This document shows, in pieces, positions 44,074 through 53,873 of a stretch of 64,000 nt of DNA. The stretch covers positions 1 to 64,000 of the forward strand of contig JALRMH010000055.1 in the NCBI GenBank assembly GCA_026119935.1, read 5' to 3'. The notes below the pieces were generated by a model. The model was not told the DNA's origin and did not search any database. It saw nothing but the letters and a program-made list of their open reading frames with translations. The stretch is from Endothia cerciana. Lineage: Eukaryota; Ascomycota; Sordariomycetes; Diaporthales; Cryphonectriaceae. The position numbers and the translations under genes are program-made. The first letter of the stretch is position 1. Each line of letters starts with the position of its first letter.

Positions 44074-44729
44074 ATGGTAAGCCCACCCTCGATAATGTTG
44101 ACGGTGCTGCCTTCCAGCCGCTCCTGCCTGCAGTCGGTGGGAAACAGTGCTCGAATGTGCGCCCGCGATAAATCCCATCCAACCTCCATCCAACCCCTCC
44201 ACTCATGGCAATTGGATGCACGACACCTTGACAAGACAGCAACAAGACAAGCAACAAGGGAGGTCGGGGCCACATGTCGACAAGTGCACTGCGGACGGCA
44301 TGACGGCTGGGAGGCTATTTCGCCTGTCCCTGCAGGATGTGCGGGTGCAGTCTAGAGCCAGCCATCTATGATGCTAACATGACCTCCCCCACCACAGGTT
44401 CTCGCTGTCGACCTCCTCAACCCCAGCCCTGCTGCCGAGGCCAAGAAGCACAAGCTCAAGGTACGATTCCCCGTGTCATGGCAGGTGGCGGTCCTGGGCT
44501 GTCGCCTTGCGGCGGTGCACGTGCTGACTGTCCATCCACCAAACAGACCCTTGTGCCCGCTCCCCGATCCTTCTTCATGGACGTCAAGTGCCCCGGCTGC
44601 TTCACCATCACCACCGTCTTCTCCCACGCCCAGACTGTTGTCATCTGCCAGGGCTGCACAACCGTCCTCTGCCAACCCACCGGTGGCAAGGCCCGTCTGA
44701 CCGAGGGCTGCTCTTTCCGCAGGAAGTAG
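44074..44729 (+). CDS. RPS27: 40S ribosomal protein S27
   Basis: Exons are 44074..44076, 44398..44460 and 44547..44729, 82 aa, the standard length. It is a small-subunit ribosomal protein with a C4 zinc ribbon: Cys37, Cys40, Cys56 and Cys59 (KCPGC and ICQGC). The first coding exon is the ATG alone: ATG|GTAAGC, a 321-nt intron, then GTTCTCGCTGTCGAC (VLAVDLL). Intron 2 (44461-44546; GTACGA...AACAG) splits after HKLK. The long first intron of ribosomal protein genes often affects expression. I see no snoRNA boxes in it. Confidence 0.97.
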
Positions 44730-46814
44730 ATGCCTCGCCGCATCTTACTCCCTCTCCTCCTTGACGGCTGTCTACGACAGGACAATGGCGGCAACAACCA
44801 TGGGGTTGGCACATCGGACATCTCAAGATGCAAGGGCATGGACTCGACATGGGCGACGACGTCTGGGGCGTACATTAGACAAGTCAGGTGGTCTCGGGCC
44901 GACCTTGTATTGCGGGTAGAAGATGGAACCTCCAAAATTCAACCTCGATTGAACAAAAACGGGGGGTGGCGTTTGGGGTCCGGATATCTTGCATCAACGA
45001 ATCGAGTTTTCTTTTTTCGGTTTTCTCCCACACACAACACGTGCGCGCGGAGGTGGTGATGACTGGTGGTTATGGCGGTGATCGTGCTCAACATGCCGTG
45101 TTGTTGTTCTTGTTGCTGCTTGCGTCCCCAGCACAGCGGGGATATACTGCGATACTGTACGGGGAGGATAGCCGGAAGTTGTGCATCTTCACACGAGCGT
45201 CTGGAAGCTGTTCTGCCCATGCGCATGCCCTGTGATGTCGGCATGGCATGGCATGGCAGGACAGGTCGCCTGCTGGACGTGATGACGTGGACCGCTGGCT
45301 GAGGATCGCCATTCTATACCCGGGGGGCATTCGTGGGTGGGAAATTTCACTCGAGCTGGTTTGTGACTGCGATCTAATGGACTGACCGGACTCTTTATTT
45401 AACCCTGTGCTCGCCCGGGCATGGGCATGCCTTGTGACCTGTCGCAGCAGCTCCCGTCGTCATCCGTATCACGTATCCCCGGTCTGCCCTTGCTTGCCAC
45501 ATCTCCAGTACACTCTACAGCAGGGTCCCACACGTGTCACCTACGACCAGGATTTCATGCCGCGATGAGCTCCTTCACCTGCTGCCCACCTCCCGAAGCA
45601 GGCCCTGGTCCAGCAGGACGGCACGAACTGATCGCCGGTGAGGAGAGAGAGAAAGCCAAGGTTAAAACCGCGGGAGGATCGTCATCACCACGGCTAGCTG
45701 TCTCCCTCCCCTCCTCAGCCGAGGGCCCCTACTCTAGAAGTGATGTCTTGGGGGAGAAGACCAAGAGGGCGGGGGAATAAGGAGGGAAAGACGAGGGAAA
45801 CAAGACAGAAGGGAAAAAAAGCACCTAATCTACTCCTGATGTCTACCCAGAACACTCTCCTCTTCGTGGTCGGGCATCTTGTTGCTGTAAACCTAGCTGG
45901 TGGGTGGCGTCGTTGACCAATGGGGTCTGCCCCCGTTTGCCCACTGACTGAGAACTAAGATAGGGGGCGTCCGAGGCTGGGCTGTGGCTGGGCTGTGGGG
46001 CCAAGTGGAGTGCTGGCCACATAGCAAGAACGCGACCGCAACGCCAAAGAGACGCGCCCCCCAAGCGAGCTACTTGCTGCTAAGTAATTGCTATTATTCA
46101 GGCCAGGATCGCGATTCCCCCCTCCACCCGGGGGCCCACCCATCCTGTATCACCTCACCCAGAGAATTATCATCACCATCCATCCTGCTGCCAACCCAGC
46201 CTGCTGCCACCCTTGGGAGTGGATGGGCCCATCCAAGGCATCTTCTCATCTCCGCTTCAACCTCCACTGCCTTCCCCCGCCCAACTCCCAACTCCCAACT
46301 CCCAACTCTTCACCCTCCCACTCCCATCCACCATCCATCGCCGGGCCTAGCCCAGCACAGCCCCTTTCCGGCCTCCAATATCTGGTCTTGACTCTTGCTG
46401 GAGTTCCTGCAAACGGTCAGGTCGGCGACTGACTGCTTGCTACAACCTGCTACAGCCTGCCGACCGAGACATAACGGGGAAAAGGGGAAGGAGGGGAAAC
46501 AAGTAAACCAAAAACAACCAGGAAGAAGAAGAAGAAGAAGAAGAAGAAGAAAAACCTACTCCCGCCCAGGCCCGCCTGCAGCTCTGGGACTTCTCGACCA
46601 CGTCACTCGTGTCACCCGTCCAGGGGCCGTGAGACCCCTGCCGTACTCCGTCCTCGGTCCCACGAGACACGCGTCAGACACGCTGTCTTGTCTTCCGCAT
46701 ACCTGAGGTTTTCCCGGTGTCCAGCCGTCTGCGCAACGAGATACCGCCCCGGATACCAACCTGCTGCTGGTCCTCACCGGTATAACCTACGACACCAGGT
46801 TTCGGACAGCCGTC
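44730..46814. other. Spacer between RPS27 and the RNR-regulator gene
   Basis: About 2.1 kb. The first part is the RPS27 3' region; the part from about 46080 to 46814 is C/T-rich, like a long leader of the following gene, with ACTCCCA repeats (about 46282-46306) and GAA/AGA repeats (about 46521-46550). Frames such as 45421-45780 have no recognisable features. Confidence 0.5.
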
Positions 46815-47684
46815 ATGTCGGCCCCACGACCTAAGCGCCAGTTCGCCGGCGCCGCCAGTGATCCCGCCCAGCGCCAGATCACCTCCTTCTTCCATGCAGC
46901 CGGCGACGACACCGCCTCCAGCTCCGGGAACACCTCCTCACCCTCGCGGCCTGTGCTGCCCGCAGATACCCAGTCCAACCTCCTCAGCGTGGGCATGCGC
47001 GTCCGCAAGTCCGTTCCGGAGGGCTACAAGACGGGCTCCTACAGCGCCTTCACCCTCTTTGACGACCCCGAGAGCAGACAGCCCGCAGGCACCGCCCCCG
47101 CGCTTGCTACCCGCCCTCCCTCCTACGCTGCCGGCCAGCGGGAGCTCCTCCCCTTCTGCGGCATCAACAAGGTCGGCGGTCTGTCCGCCCAGCCCTCCTT
47201 CTCCTTTGACGCCGAGGCTGCTGGGCCCCTCACACCGCACACCCTCCGCCACGGTGCCCTCCCCGCGATCGACGACGTCCCCTCGCTCAGCAGCAGCCAG
47301 GACTCCGTCGCCAGCAGCATGAGCGCCCTCCGCACCGGCACGAACCTCGCACCCAACAGAAAGCGCGTGTACGACGAGTGCGAGGAGAGCGATGCACCTT
47401 CCGTATCGGCTTGTCTACAGGTCCCCAGTGGCGAGTGGATGGACGGCCAGGTCAGCCCGAGGAGTCTGGTCCCGGTAGGGTGGGACAACACGCGGGTGAT
47501 GGCCGTGCCTAAGAGGCTACGCCGGAGCCTGAGGGCGGGTGCTGTCCCTGCTGTGACCATCACGGGCGTGCACGGCAAGGCCCTAGATCAGCTGGGACAG
47601 GAGAACATGATGTTGGATGAGGACTTCCCTGACGCCGACTTCCTGGACTACCGGGTGCTTGCAGAAGATGCCATGGAAATCTGA
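46815..47684 (+). CDS. Spd1/Dif1-like ribonucleotide reductase regulator with PIP box
   Basis: A single exon of 289 aa. Proteins of this kind restrain ribonucleotide reductase by inhibiting it or holding its small subunit in the nucleus, and are destroyed in S phase or after DNA damage. Visible features: a PCNA-interaction box QRQITSFF (residues 19-26); the RNR-inhibitor (Hug/Spd1) motif VGMRVRKSVPEGYKTGSY (about 59-76); and, near the C-terminus, an acidic DEDFPDADFLDY (268-279). The remainder is disordered and Ser/Pro/Ala-rich. In fission yeast Spd1 a PIP degron targets the protein to CRL4-Cdt2; the box here has TS where the strongest degrons have TD. Assignment rests on the Hug-type motif and the architecture. 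Confidence 0.8.
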   Translation: MSAPRPKRQFAGAASDPAQRQITSFFHAAGDDTASSSGNTSSPSRPVLPADTQSNLLSVGMRVRKSVPEGYKTGSYSAFTLFDDPESRQPAGTAPALATRPPSYAAGQRELLPFCGINKVGGLSAQPSFSFDAEAAGPLTPHTLRHGALPAIDDVPSLSSSQDSVASSMSALRTGTNLAPNRKRVYDECEESDAPSVSACLQVPSGEWMDGQVSPRSLVPVGWDNTRVMAVPKRLRRSLRAGAVPAVTITGVHGKALDQLGQENMMLDEDFPDADFLDYRVLAEDAMEI

Positions 47685-48117
47685 GATGACTCCCATGAAG
47701 GGCGGGAGGCCGCCGGCGGCGAAGCACCGTCAGGGATTGGGCTGATGAACTTGGCATACTGTCTTACGTTTTTCAGAAAACGGCGTTTGGTTTTGGATTT
47801 GCGTGCCATCAGCATGAGCGTGGCGTTGTGGTCAGGGGGCTCCTTCTTTCGATCAGCCTTCTAGGGCGTCGGCATCTTACTGCACTGATCGCAGGAGGAG
47901 GCGCAAGGTTCTTGTGTGTACTGTCTTCTGGTCTGTCGACACTTTACAGGCTTGAGGTATGCCTAGCAGAATGCTATAATAATAATAAAAAAGTTTTTTT
48001 TATTAAAAAAAAGGAAAAAGCCTCGAGCGGCCCCTACGAGAGTAGAGATATGTGCGTGCTGTGCTCGTGATCATGACACACCGTGGTCTCTCTCACCTGT
48101 GGATGGATGGCAGTCCC
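47685..48117. other. Convergent 3' flanks of RNR regulator and Gemin2-like genes
   Basis: 433 bp with an A/T-rich stretch (AATAATAATAAAAAAG, about 47980-48015) that could serve polyadenylation on the + side. No gene. Confidence 0.5.
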
Positions 48118-49733
48118 CTAGATCCCGTGGAAGGGATCACGAAATTCGAGCAGGTCCCTCTGGCCGTAGAACTCACCCGCGACCGTCAGAATCATGTTGA
48201 GCGTGGCACGCATGTTCATGCGTGCCCGGACCGGATCGAGAGCCATCTCCTCGGGTGAGACGACATCCTTACTGCCAGACTCGGTCGGATGGTCGACTTC
48301 GGAGCTGGAGCCCGCGACATCTAGGCTCGCAAGCAGCCTTGCTTTTGCGCCCTCGATGTCCTCTTCGAGGTCCATCGAGACGGATTCATCAGCGATCCCG
48401 CCATCTTCCACATCCTCGCCCGTCTTACCATTCTCGGGGGTGCCGACTGGTACCATCGGGGATGGTACCGTGTGGTCTGGAGTCGGTTCAGGAGGGGCCG
48501 CCCCTTGATCATCTTTCCTGTCGGGCCCGTCTCGCGGCTCGGCCTCCACCTCGCCCTCGTCCTCCCCGCCGCTCCCGCCCTCGTCTTCGCCAACCCACTC
48601 CTCAGCATCGGCATCCCCGTCGTGGACCCCTAGCTCCACCTCCTCTCTCAGCATCGCCAGCTCCCGCAGCGTATGCATCAGCAACGCCGCCCGCTTCCCT
48701 AAGTCCCGCACGTGTCCCACCTCGGTATGGTCCAGCTCGCCCCTGTCCGGCAGCCTCGCCAGCAGGGCCCACAGCCACCGGCTCGTCCTCTCCCTCAGCT
48801 CCACGCCCGACCGCAGGAACTTGCCGCCCAGGATCACCCGCAGAAGCCGCAGCACCGCGCCCTTGTCCATGGCGGCAACCTGTGCCGGATGGGGGTCTGA
48901 GTGCCGCACGCGGGCGGACCAGGTGGTGAAGGTGCGCGAGTCGCGGCCGAAGCGGCCGACGTGTGGAGACTGTTCCCTGGTGAGGGAGGCGAGGGCCTCG
49001 GGCGGGGGCGGCCGGTGCAGGCGGGCGCGGAGGGAGAGGAAGCGCGAGGCGAGGGAGTCAAGGCACACGGCGTCTATCCGGGCGGCCTCGCCGTCGTCAT
49101 GGTCTCTGAGGCTGCGCCCTTCCGGGTCGGGGATCTCGTCTGGGGCGGCGGTGTATGCGCCGTCCTCGTAGTAGCCACGGGCGTCACCGTGGCCGTCAGT
49201 GTAGATACTGCGGTCGACGGGCCCGTCTGCGCCGCCTTCGTAGTCCAGCTCATTAGCAGCACGGGCCAGGGGGAGCTGTGGTCCTGACCTGGGGGCGACG
49301 AGGAGGTGGGGGATGCCGCTGGCCTGTTGACTGTGGCACTCACCATATCAGCACGTTGGACTGTGGATCGGGAGAGGAGAGCGAGCGGTTCAGCCAAGGT
49401 CAAGCATTCCTGACGGGAGGGCAGGGCACGCAGGGGGGGGGGGGTGTGTAGGATGGGGATGCCTTACCGGACAGATCTGAGATAGGCGAGCGCGTCGGTC
49501 TCGTCCTCAAAGTCGAGGTCCTCATCGCTGTTGTCGATGGCCCCGCTGAGCCCCGGGAAGCAGCACCGCTGTCCATAGGTGACGTCGGTTGCGGGCTCTT
49601 GCTGCTGCTCCTTCGTATTTGTGGTCTTCCTCTGAGGGTTTGAGTTGCGCGCACGCTTGATGGACTGGGCTGGGGAGGATGGCCAGCCCTGGTCGGATTC
49701 AGTCATGGATGCGAGGTCCCTCTTGGCGGCCAT
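48118..49733 (-). CDS. Gemin2/Brr1-family snRNP assembly factor
   Basis: Exons are complement(48118..49330, 49468..49733), 492 aa. Gemin2 (SIP1; Brr1 in yeast) binds the Sm ring during spliceosomal snRNP biogenesis. The 137-nt intron (GTAAGG...GCCACAG) joins DALAYLRSVR|QQASGIPHLLVAP, the family's conserved helix. The middle has an acidic Tyr/Asp/Gly-rich insert (DYEGGADG..., GDARGYYEDG). The C-terminal domain follows: TFTTWSARVRHSDPHPAQVAAM, RLLRVILG and SRWLWALLARLPDRGEL, then RDLGKRAALLM. A long Glu/Asp/Gly-rich insertion (about 310-400) separates it from a final helix (LNMILTVAGEFYGQRDL). An alternative acceptor upstream (TCCAACGTG...) gives a stop, so the chosen boundary is favoured. Confidence 0.85.
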
Positions 49734-50301
49734 GACGCCTAGCGATACTGCTGTGAAGATGCCTGCTCGGTGAGGTTTCTTGAGGCTGCAGTTGAGGCTG
49801 CGGCTGCAGACGAGGGCACGAGGTGCCCTCGAACGTCCCTAGGGTTAGGGTGGGGTACCAAGTTACCCCCCTGAGCATCCATCCCGGATGCGTACCTACC
49901 TACTATCAAGTACAGGTTTACTTGCTGGTTGGTACGTACACCTCGTGTATGACCACAACTCGGACCTTTTCTTCCGGGCTCTCTTAGGATTGCGAAATAC
50001 TAAGGCTCAGAAGGCTCCCCCGCCACCCAAGCGTGTCACGATAGGCCGGAGAAGGGCAAGAGAGAGCCTTGGATTCGAAGACAGGCACGCCATCCGGGGT
50101 TCAGGCTTAAGAAGGCCTTCTCTTGCCAGCACACCTGCGGACACTCAGCCGTTCGATAATAGAGATCAGCGAGTCGAAGACCACGTGAATCTCTGGCAGT
50201 GCGAGACGTGGTTGAAAGGTGCCATGATAGCTTCAGACCCGACTGTGAGGGACCCAGTCCCTCGTTACTGCGAAGTGTAGACACCGACGCCCAGGACATG
50301 C
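49734..50301. other. Gemin2-like promoter and RQC2 3' flank
   Basis: Both neighbours are on the - strand. A 130-codon frame on + (49888-50280) has no recognisable features. No RNA gene seen. Confidence 0.5.
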
Positions 50302-51322
50302 TCAGTTCTTTTTCCCTCCCTTCCCACCTTTTCTACCCTTGCCTTGTCTAGAACCTCCTTTGCCGCCTTTGCCACCACCACCACCACCACCACCTCCCCC
50401 CCCTCCTCCTCCAGGTTTCCCGTCACCCGTACCACCGGTCGACATGATGGTCATCTTGCCTACCGGTACGACGTTGTGGGCATCTTCAGGCTTGAAAGCC
50501 TTGATCAGCTCTACCTCGCGCGGCCACATCCGCTCCGAGTCCGTAGCTTGTTCGTCGACACTCCCCTTCTTCGTAGCAGCCGCCTTCCATCTCTCGAGTA
50601 TCTCTTTGACCGCCTTGCCCTTCTTCATCGGACCAGGTTGGATCTTCACCTTGTACTTGCATTTTGCCATCGCCGCCCAGGGTGCACAGACCGGCACCGC
50701 CTCGAGGATCTCATCTCCGGGAAACGGTGTCCCGATCAGCGCATCCAGCGGCGTCGCGGCCTGCTCCTCGTCATCGTCCAACACCTCTAGGCCCTCGTCA
50801 AGCAAAAGCCGGCGGATCTCCTCGTGCTCGGCCATTTTCTTTTTCTGCCTTTCCTGTGCTTGCTTACGCCTGTCACGTCGTGCCTCCTCCTCTGCCTGCT
50901 TCTCGGCTCTGGCTCTAGCTTCTGCCTCGACCTTCTGACGACCCTTGGCGGTGCCGATGATTTCTTCGTGCATGGCGCGATCTTCTTCGTCCTGATCCTT
51001 GTATTTTGCGGCGATTTTCTTCTGCTTAGCACGCTTACCACGCTTTGCTGGTGCAGTGTTTTGTCTGGGACCCCGTGCTGTGGCCTCGGTAGATATAGTA
51101 GGAGCTTCCGTCGGAGCTTCAGTGGCAGTGTCGGACATGGCCTCGTCGGCATCACCAGTGCCGACGTCATCCTGATCGTTTCGCACGTTCTTGTCTGCGC
51201 TCGCGACTCCTCCGCCCGCTGCAACATCTGCGCTCAGGGCACCAGACATCATTGCCTCTGCAGACTCCCCGATGCTCAACTTCCGCAAGTCGTCCTTCAC
51301 ATGATCAGTATCACCATCAAGG

Positions 51323-51365
<43 letters not shown>

Positions 51366-53873
51366 TCTCCTCCTCCTCCTTCTCCTGCTCCTCCTCTTCT
51401 TCGTCCTCCTCGCCCTCCTGTTCGTTCTGACCCGCATGGGTCTGCAGCGGGTTTCGCCTGTCGAGATCATCAGTTTCGTCTTGCTCGTCCTCAGACTTGT
51501 CGCTGTCACCAGTTTGCTCGGGGCCGCCTTCCTCGCTCAGGACAGTGTTCTCCGAGTTTCCGAAGTTGCTAGATTCACGCCTGATGGCGTCAAGACCCAA
51601 ATGACCTGCGGAGTCCTTGATGACTGTCTTAGGTCGAGACTCGTCTGCCTCGACAAGCCTGTGCTTGACATGGTTGACCTTGCTCTCCTCGCTGATTTTG
51701 AACATGAAGCCAAATCCGAGGATGAGGGGCTGGGGGGTCAGGATGTTCTTGTTGCCTCGCACCATGAAGCTTCCCGTCGGAAGGTACTCGCCGGTCGGTG
51801 CAGACTTGGACACCTGCTCAGCGTTGACCCACCAGCCCCCCATTCCGGCTTTGGAGTCCCAGGCGCTGGATGAACAGACCGACAGGCTACCCGCTTGGGC
51901 CAAGGTGGACGGGGGGATCGGTGCATCGGGCGTTTTGGGGTCGTTCTTGATGATGATAGATGCTGCCCCATGCAGATCAGCATGCACATAGACATCCCCT
52001 TTTCGAAGGTGCTTCTTGTATAGCATCTCGTTCTGACTGGCGTCTCGGCCGCCGATGACGAGATATCCATCTGAAGATAAAAACCACAAAAACTTCTCGA
52101 ACCACATCTGACGGCGCGTAAGTTGCAGCGCCGGCTTCTCCTGCTTCAAGCCCTTCTTCAGGTCCTGCGCGACCTTCTTCTCAGCGCTCTTCAGTGCTGA
52201 CACAGACTGCTCCACGGTTCTCTGCTCCTTCACGGCGGCTACCTTCTTCTGATCGTAGTAGTCGCGGGCGTTTGCAAACGGTGTTAGGCCGAGGTTGATC
52301 TCGATGGCGAGTCTGTTGTCAGGCGACTGAGCCTTTTCTTGCCTATCATCGTCAAAGTCCTCCTCAGAGCTAGTGCCATACCCCTCGTCCACCTCCCCTT
52401 CCCCTCCCCCCTGTTCTTCCCCCTCAACCTCTTCCTCCGCCAGGAGCAGGGTGATGATGTTCTGCTCCAGGTTCAGGGGCAGCTTGATGATCTCCGCGAC
52501 CGGGTTGTGTCGCTTTTGCTCCCTCGCAATCAGCTTGCCGACATTGACCCAGTCCATGCCCTGGAAAATGAGACCGTTGACAGCGTCGATGGCCTCCGCC
52601 ACACGGTCAGAGTTGGCCTCAATGGCCCCAGCCTTGCGCAGATTGAGCATCTGCGCCGCCTTGAGGCCCTCGACCTTCTGCTCCTGTATCGCACGGACCG
52701 CCTCGAGTTTCCTCTTTGCGGTGGCCTCGCGATCGCCCAGCCTGGCCTCTAGTTTCTGGCCCTCGATGGAGGAGAAGAACTCGTCCAGGGTCTTGTTGAA
52801 GTTGTCAAAGGTCAAGATGGCGTAATCGGCGTCGTCCTTGTATTTATGAGGCAAGAATGGCTGGAAGTCTTCGTACAGGAGCCTTTGCGCCTTCTCAGCC
52901 TCTGGCGTCGCCGGATCGGCCTCCTTGGCCTCGTGCTTCCTCGCGACAATGTAGCCCTTGCAGGCGGCCGCGCCAGTCACCTCGTCCACTATCCTGCGGG
53001 CTTCCTCCAGAGCCTTGAACAGTGCCTCGAAGAGCGCGTCGTTCTCAAGGACCTCGCCCGGCCTGACGGTGGGCTCGAACCCGGTTGCCGCAAAGGCATG
53101 ATCGACCACGATAGGAGGCAGCTCTTCCAATGATGTCGTAAGGCCCCTCCTCAGCCCGTCGCCGGGCCTCTTCTTGTGCTTCTTCCTGCTGGAAGCCTCA
53201 GCTGCCTCTGCCTTCTCGACCGACGTTGAGAGCGCGGTGCGGACGCGCTCTCGTGTCAGGGGAGGCACACCACCATAATTCTGCCGATTCTCGAGCGAGT
53301 ATGTCAAGCCAACCCTCTGAGGCTCCTGTGCCTCACCCTCGGAGACGTTGCGCAGGATGGCGAGGATCTTGAGGTCGGCGTCGGTGAGGATGACATTGCC
53401 GGCAGCAAAGAACTCGAGATAGAGGCGGTATGCGCCGTCACCGAACTGGAACTCTATGATCCTGTCGGTCCCGATCTGCGATATGGACGAGCATCTCCGC
53501 GTCTTGAGAAACTTTCTCAGACGCGCGGTGAAGGCGGAGGGGGCGGCAGCAGTGGCTCGCGTGAAGCCCGTCAGGTGGGTCCGGAAGCCAGAGTCGATGA
53601 TCAGCTGCTCCTTCTTCCCGGAGACGGCGAACTTGAGGAGGAGCTTCTTGGAGGAGATGTCGTAGATGTTGGCCAGGCGGAGACCGGCCAAGGCCTGGGA
53701 CAGCTCATGGGCCGTGACCTGGAGGGAGCAGCAGCAGAGTCAGCAGGCGTGGCTCAACCTCAGCACCAGCATCAGGATCAGTACCAGCAGTGCGTGCGCG
53801 AGGGCGGCCCACCCTGGGGGAAGGCAGGGAGGAGACATACCTTGACGTCCAGAGACGAGAACCGTTGCTTCAT
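50302..53873 (-). CDS. RQC2: RQC2/Tae2 (NEMF) ribosome quality control factor
   Basis: Exons are complement(50302..53718, 53841..53873), 1149 aa. Rqc2 binds stalled 60S-peptidyl-tRNA complexes, recruits the E3 ligase Ltn1 and adds C-terminal Ala/Thr (CAT) tails. The 11-codon first exon gives MKQRFSSLDVK, with Asp9 conserved, and the 122-nt intron (GTATGT...CTCCAG) joins VTAHELSQALAGLRLANIYD. The NFACT-N domain has the Asp96-Arg97 pair (IGTDRIIEF), matching the D98/R99 pair needed for tailing in yeast. Coiled coils, the NFACT-R domain (MWFEKFLWFLSSDGYLVIGG, DVYVHADLHGAAS) and a C-terminal domain (VPVCAPWAAMAKCKYKVKIQ) follow. Oddities are a poly-Asp run in a 60-residue acidic stretch (about 770-810), encoded by ATC/GAT repeats, and about 14 glycines plus a basic GK-rich tail at the end. 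Confidence 0.96.

Noticed and set aside
44077..44397. A C/D-box snoRNA in RPS27 intron 1 (ATGATG near 44370)
   Set aside because: The ATGATG lies at the branch site, with no paired C', D' and D boxes or terminal stem.
49326..49370. A 17-nt micro-exon (TCCAACGTGCTGATATG) in the Gemin2-like gene
   Set aside because: It needs an out-of-frame join and gives a stop; splicing directly to the acceptor at 49331 restores the family sequence RQQASGIPHLLVAP.
50824..51873. 349-codon + frame with a long poly-Ile/Leu stretch looking like transmembrane helices
   Set aside because: It is the antisense of the poly-Asp/Glu region of RQC2; the hydrophobicity comes from the ATC repeat.
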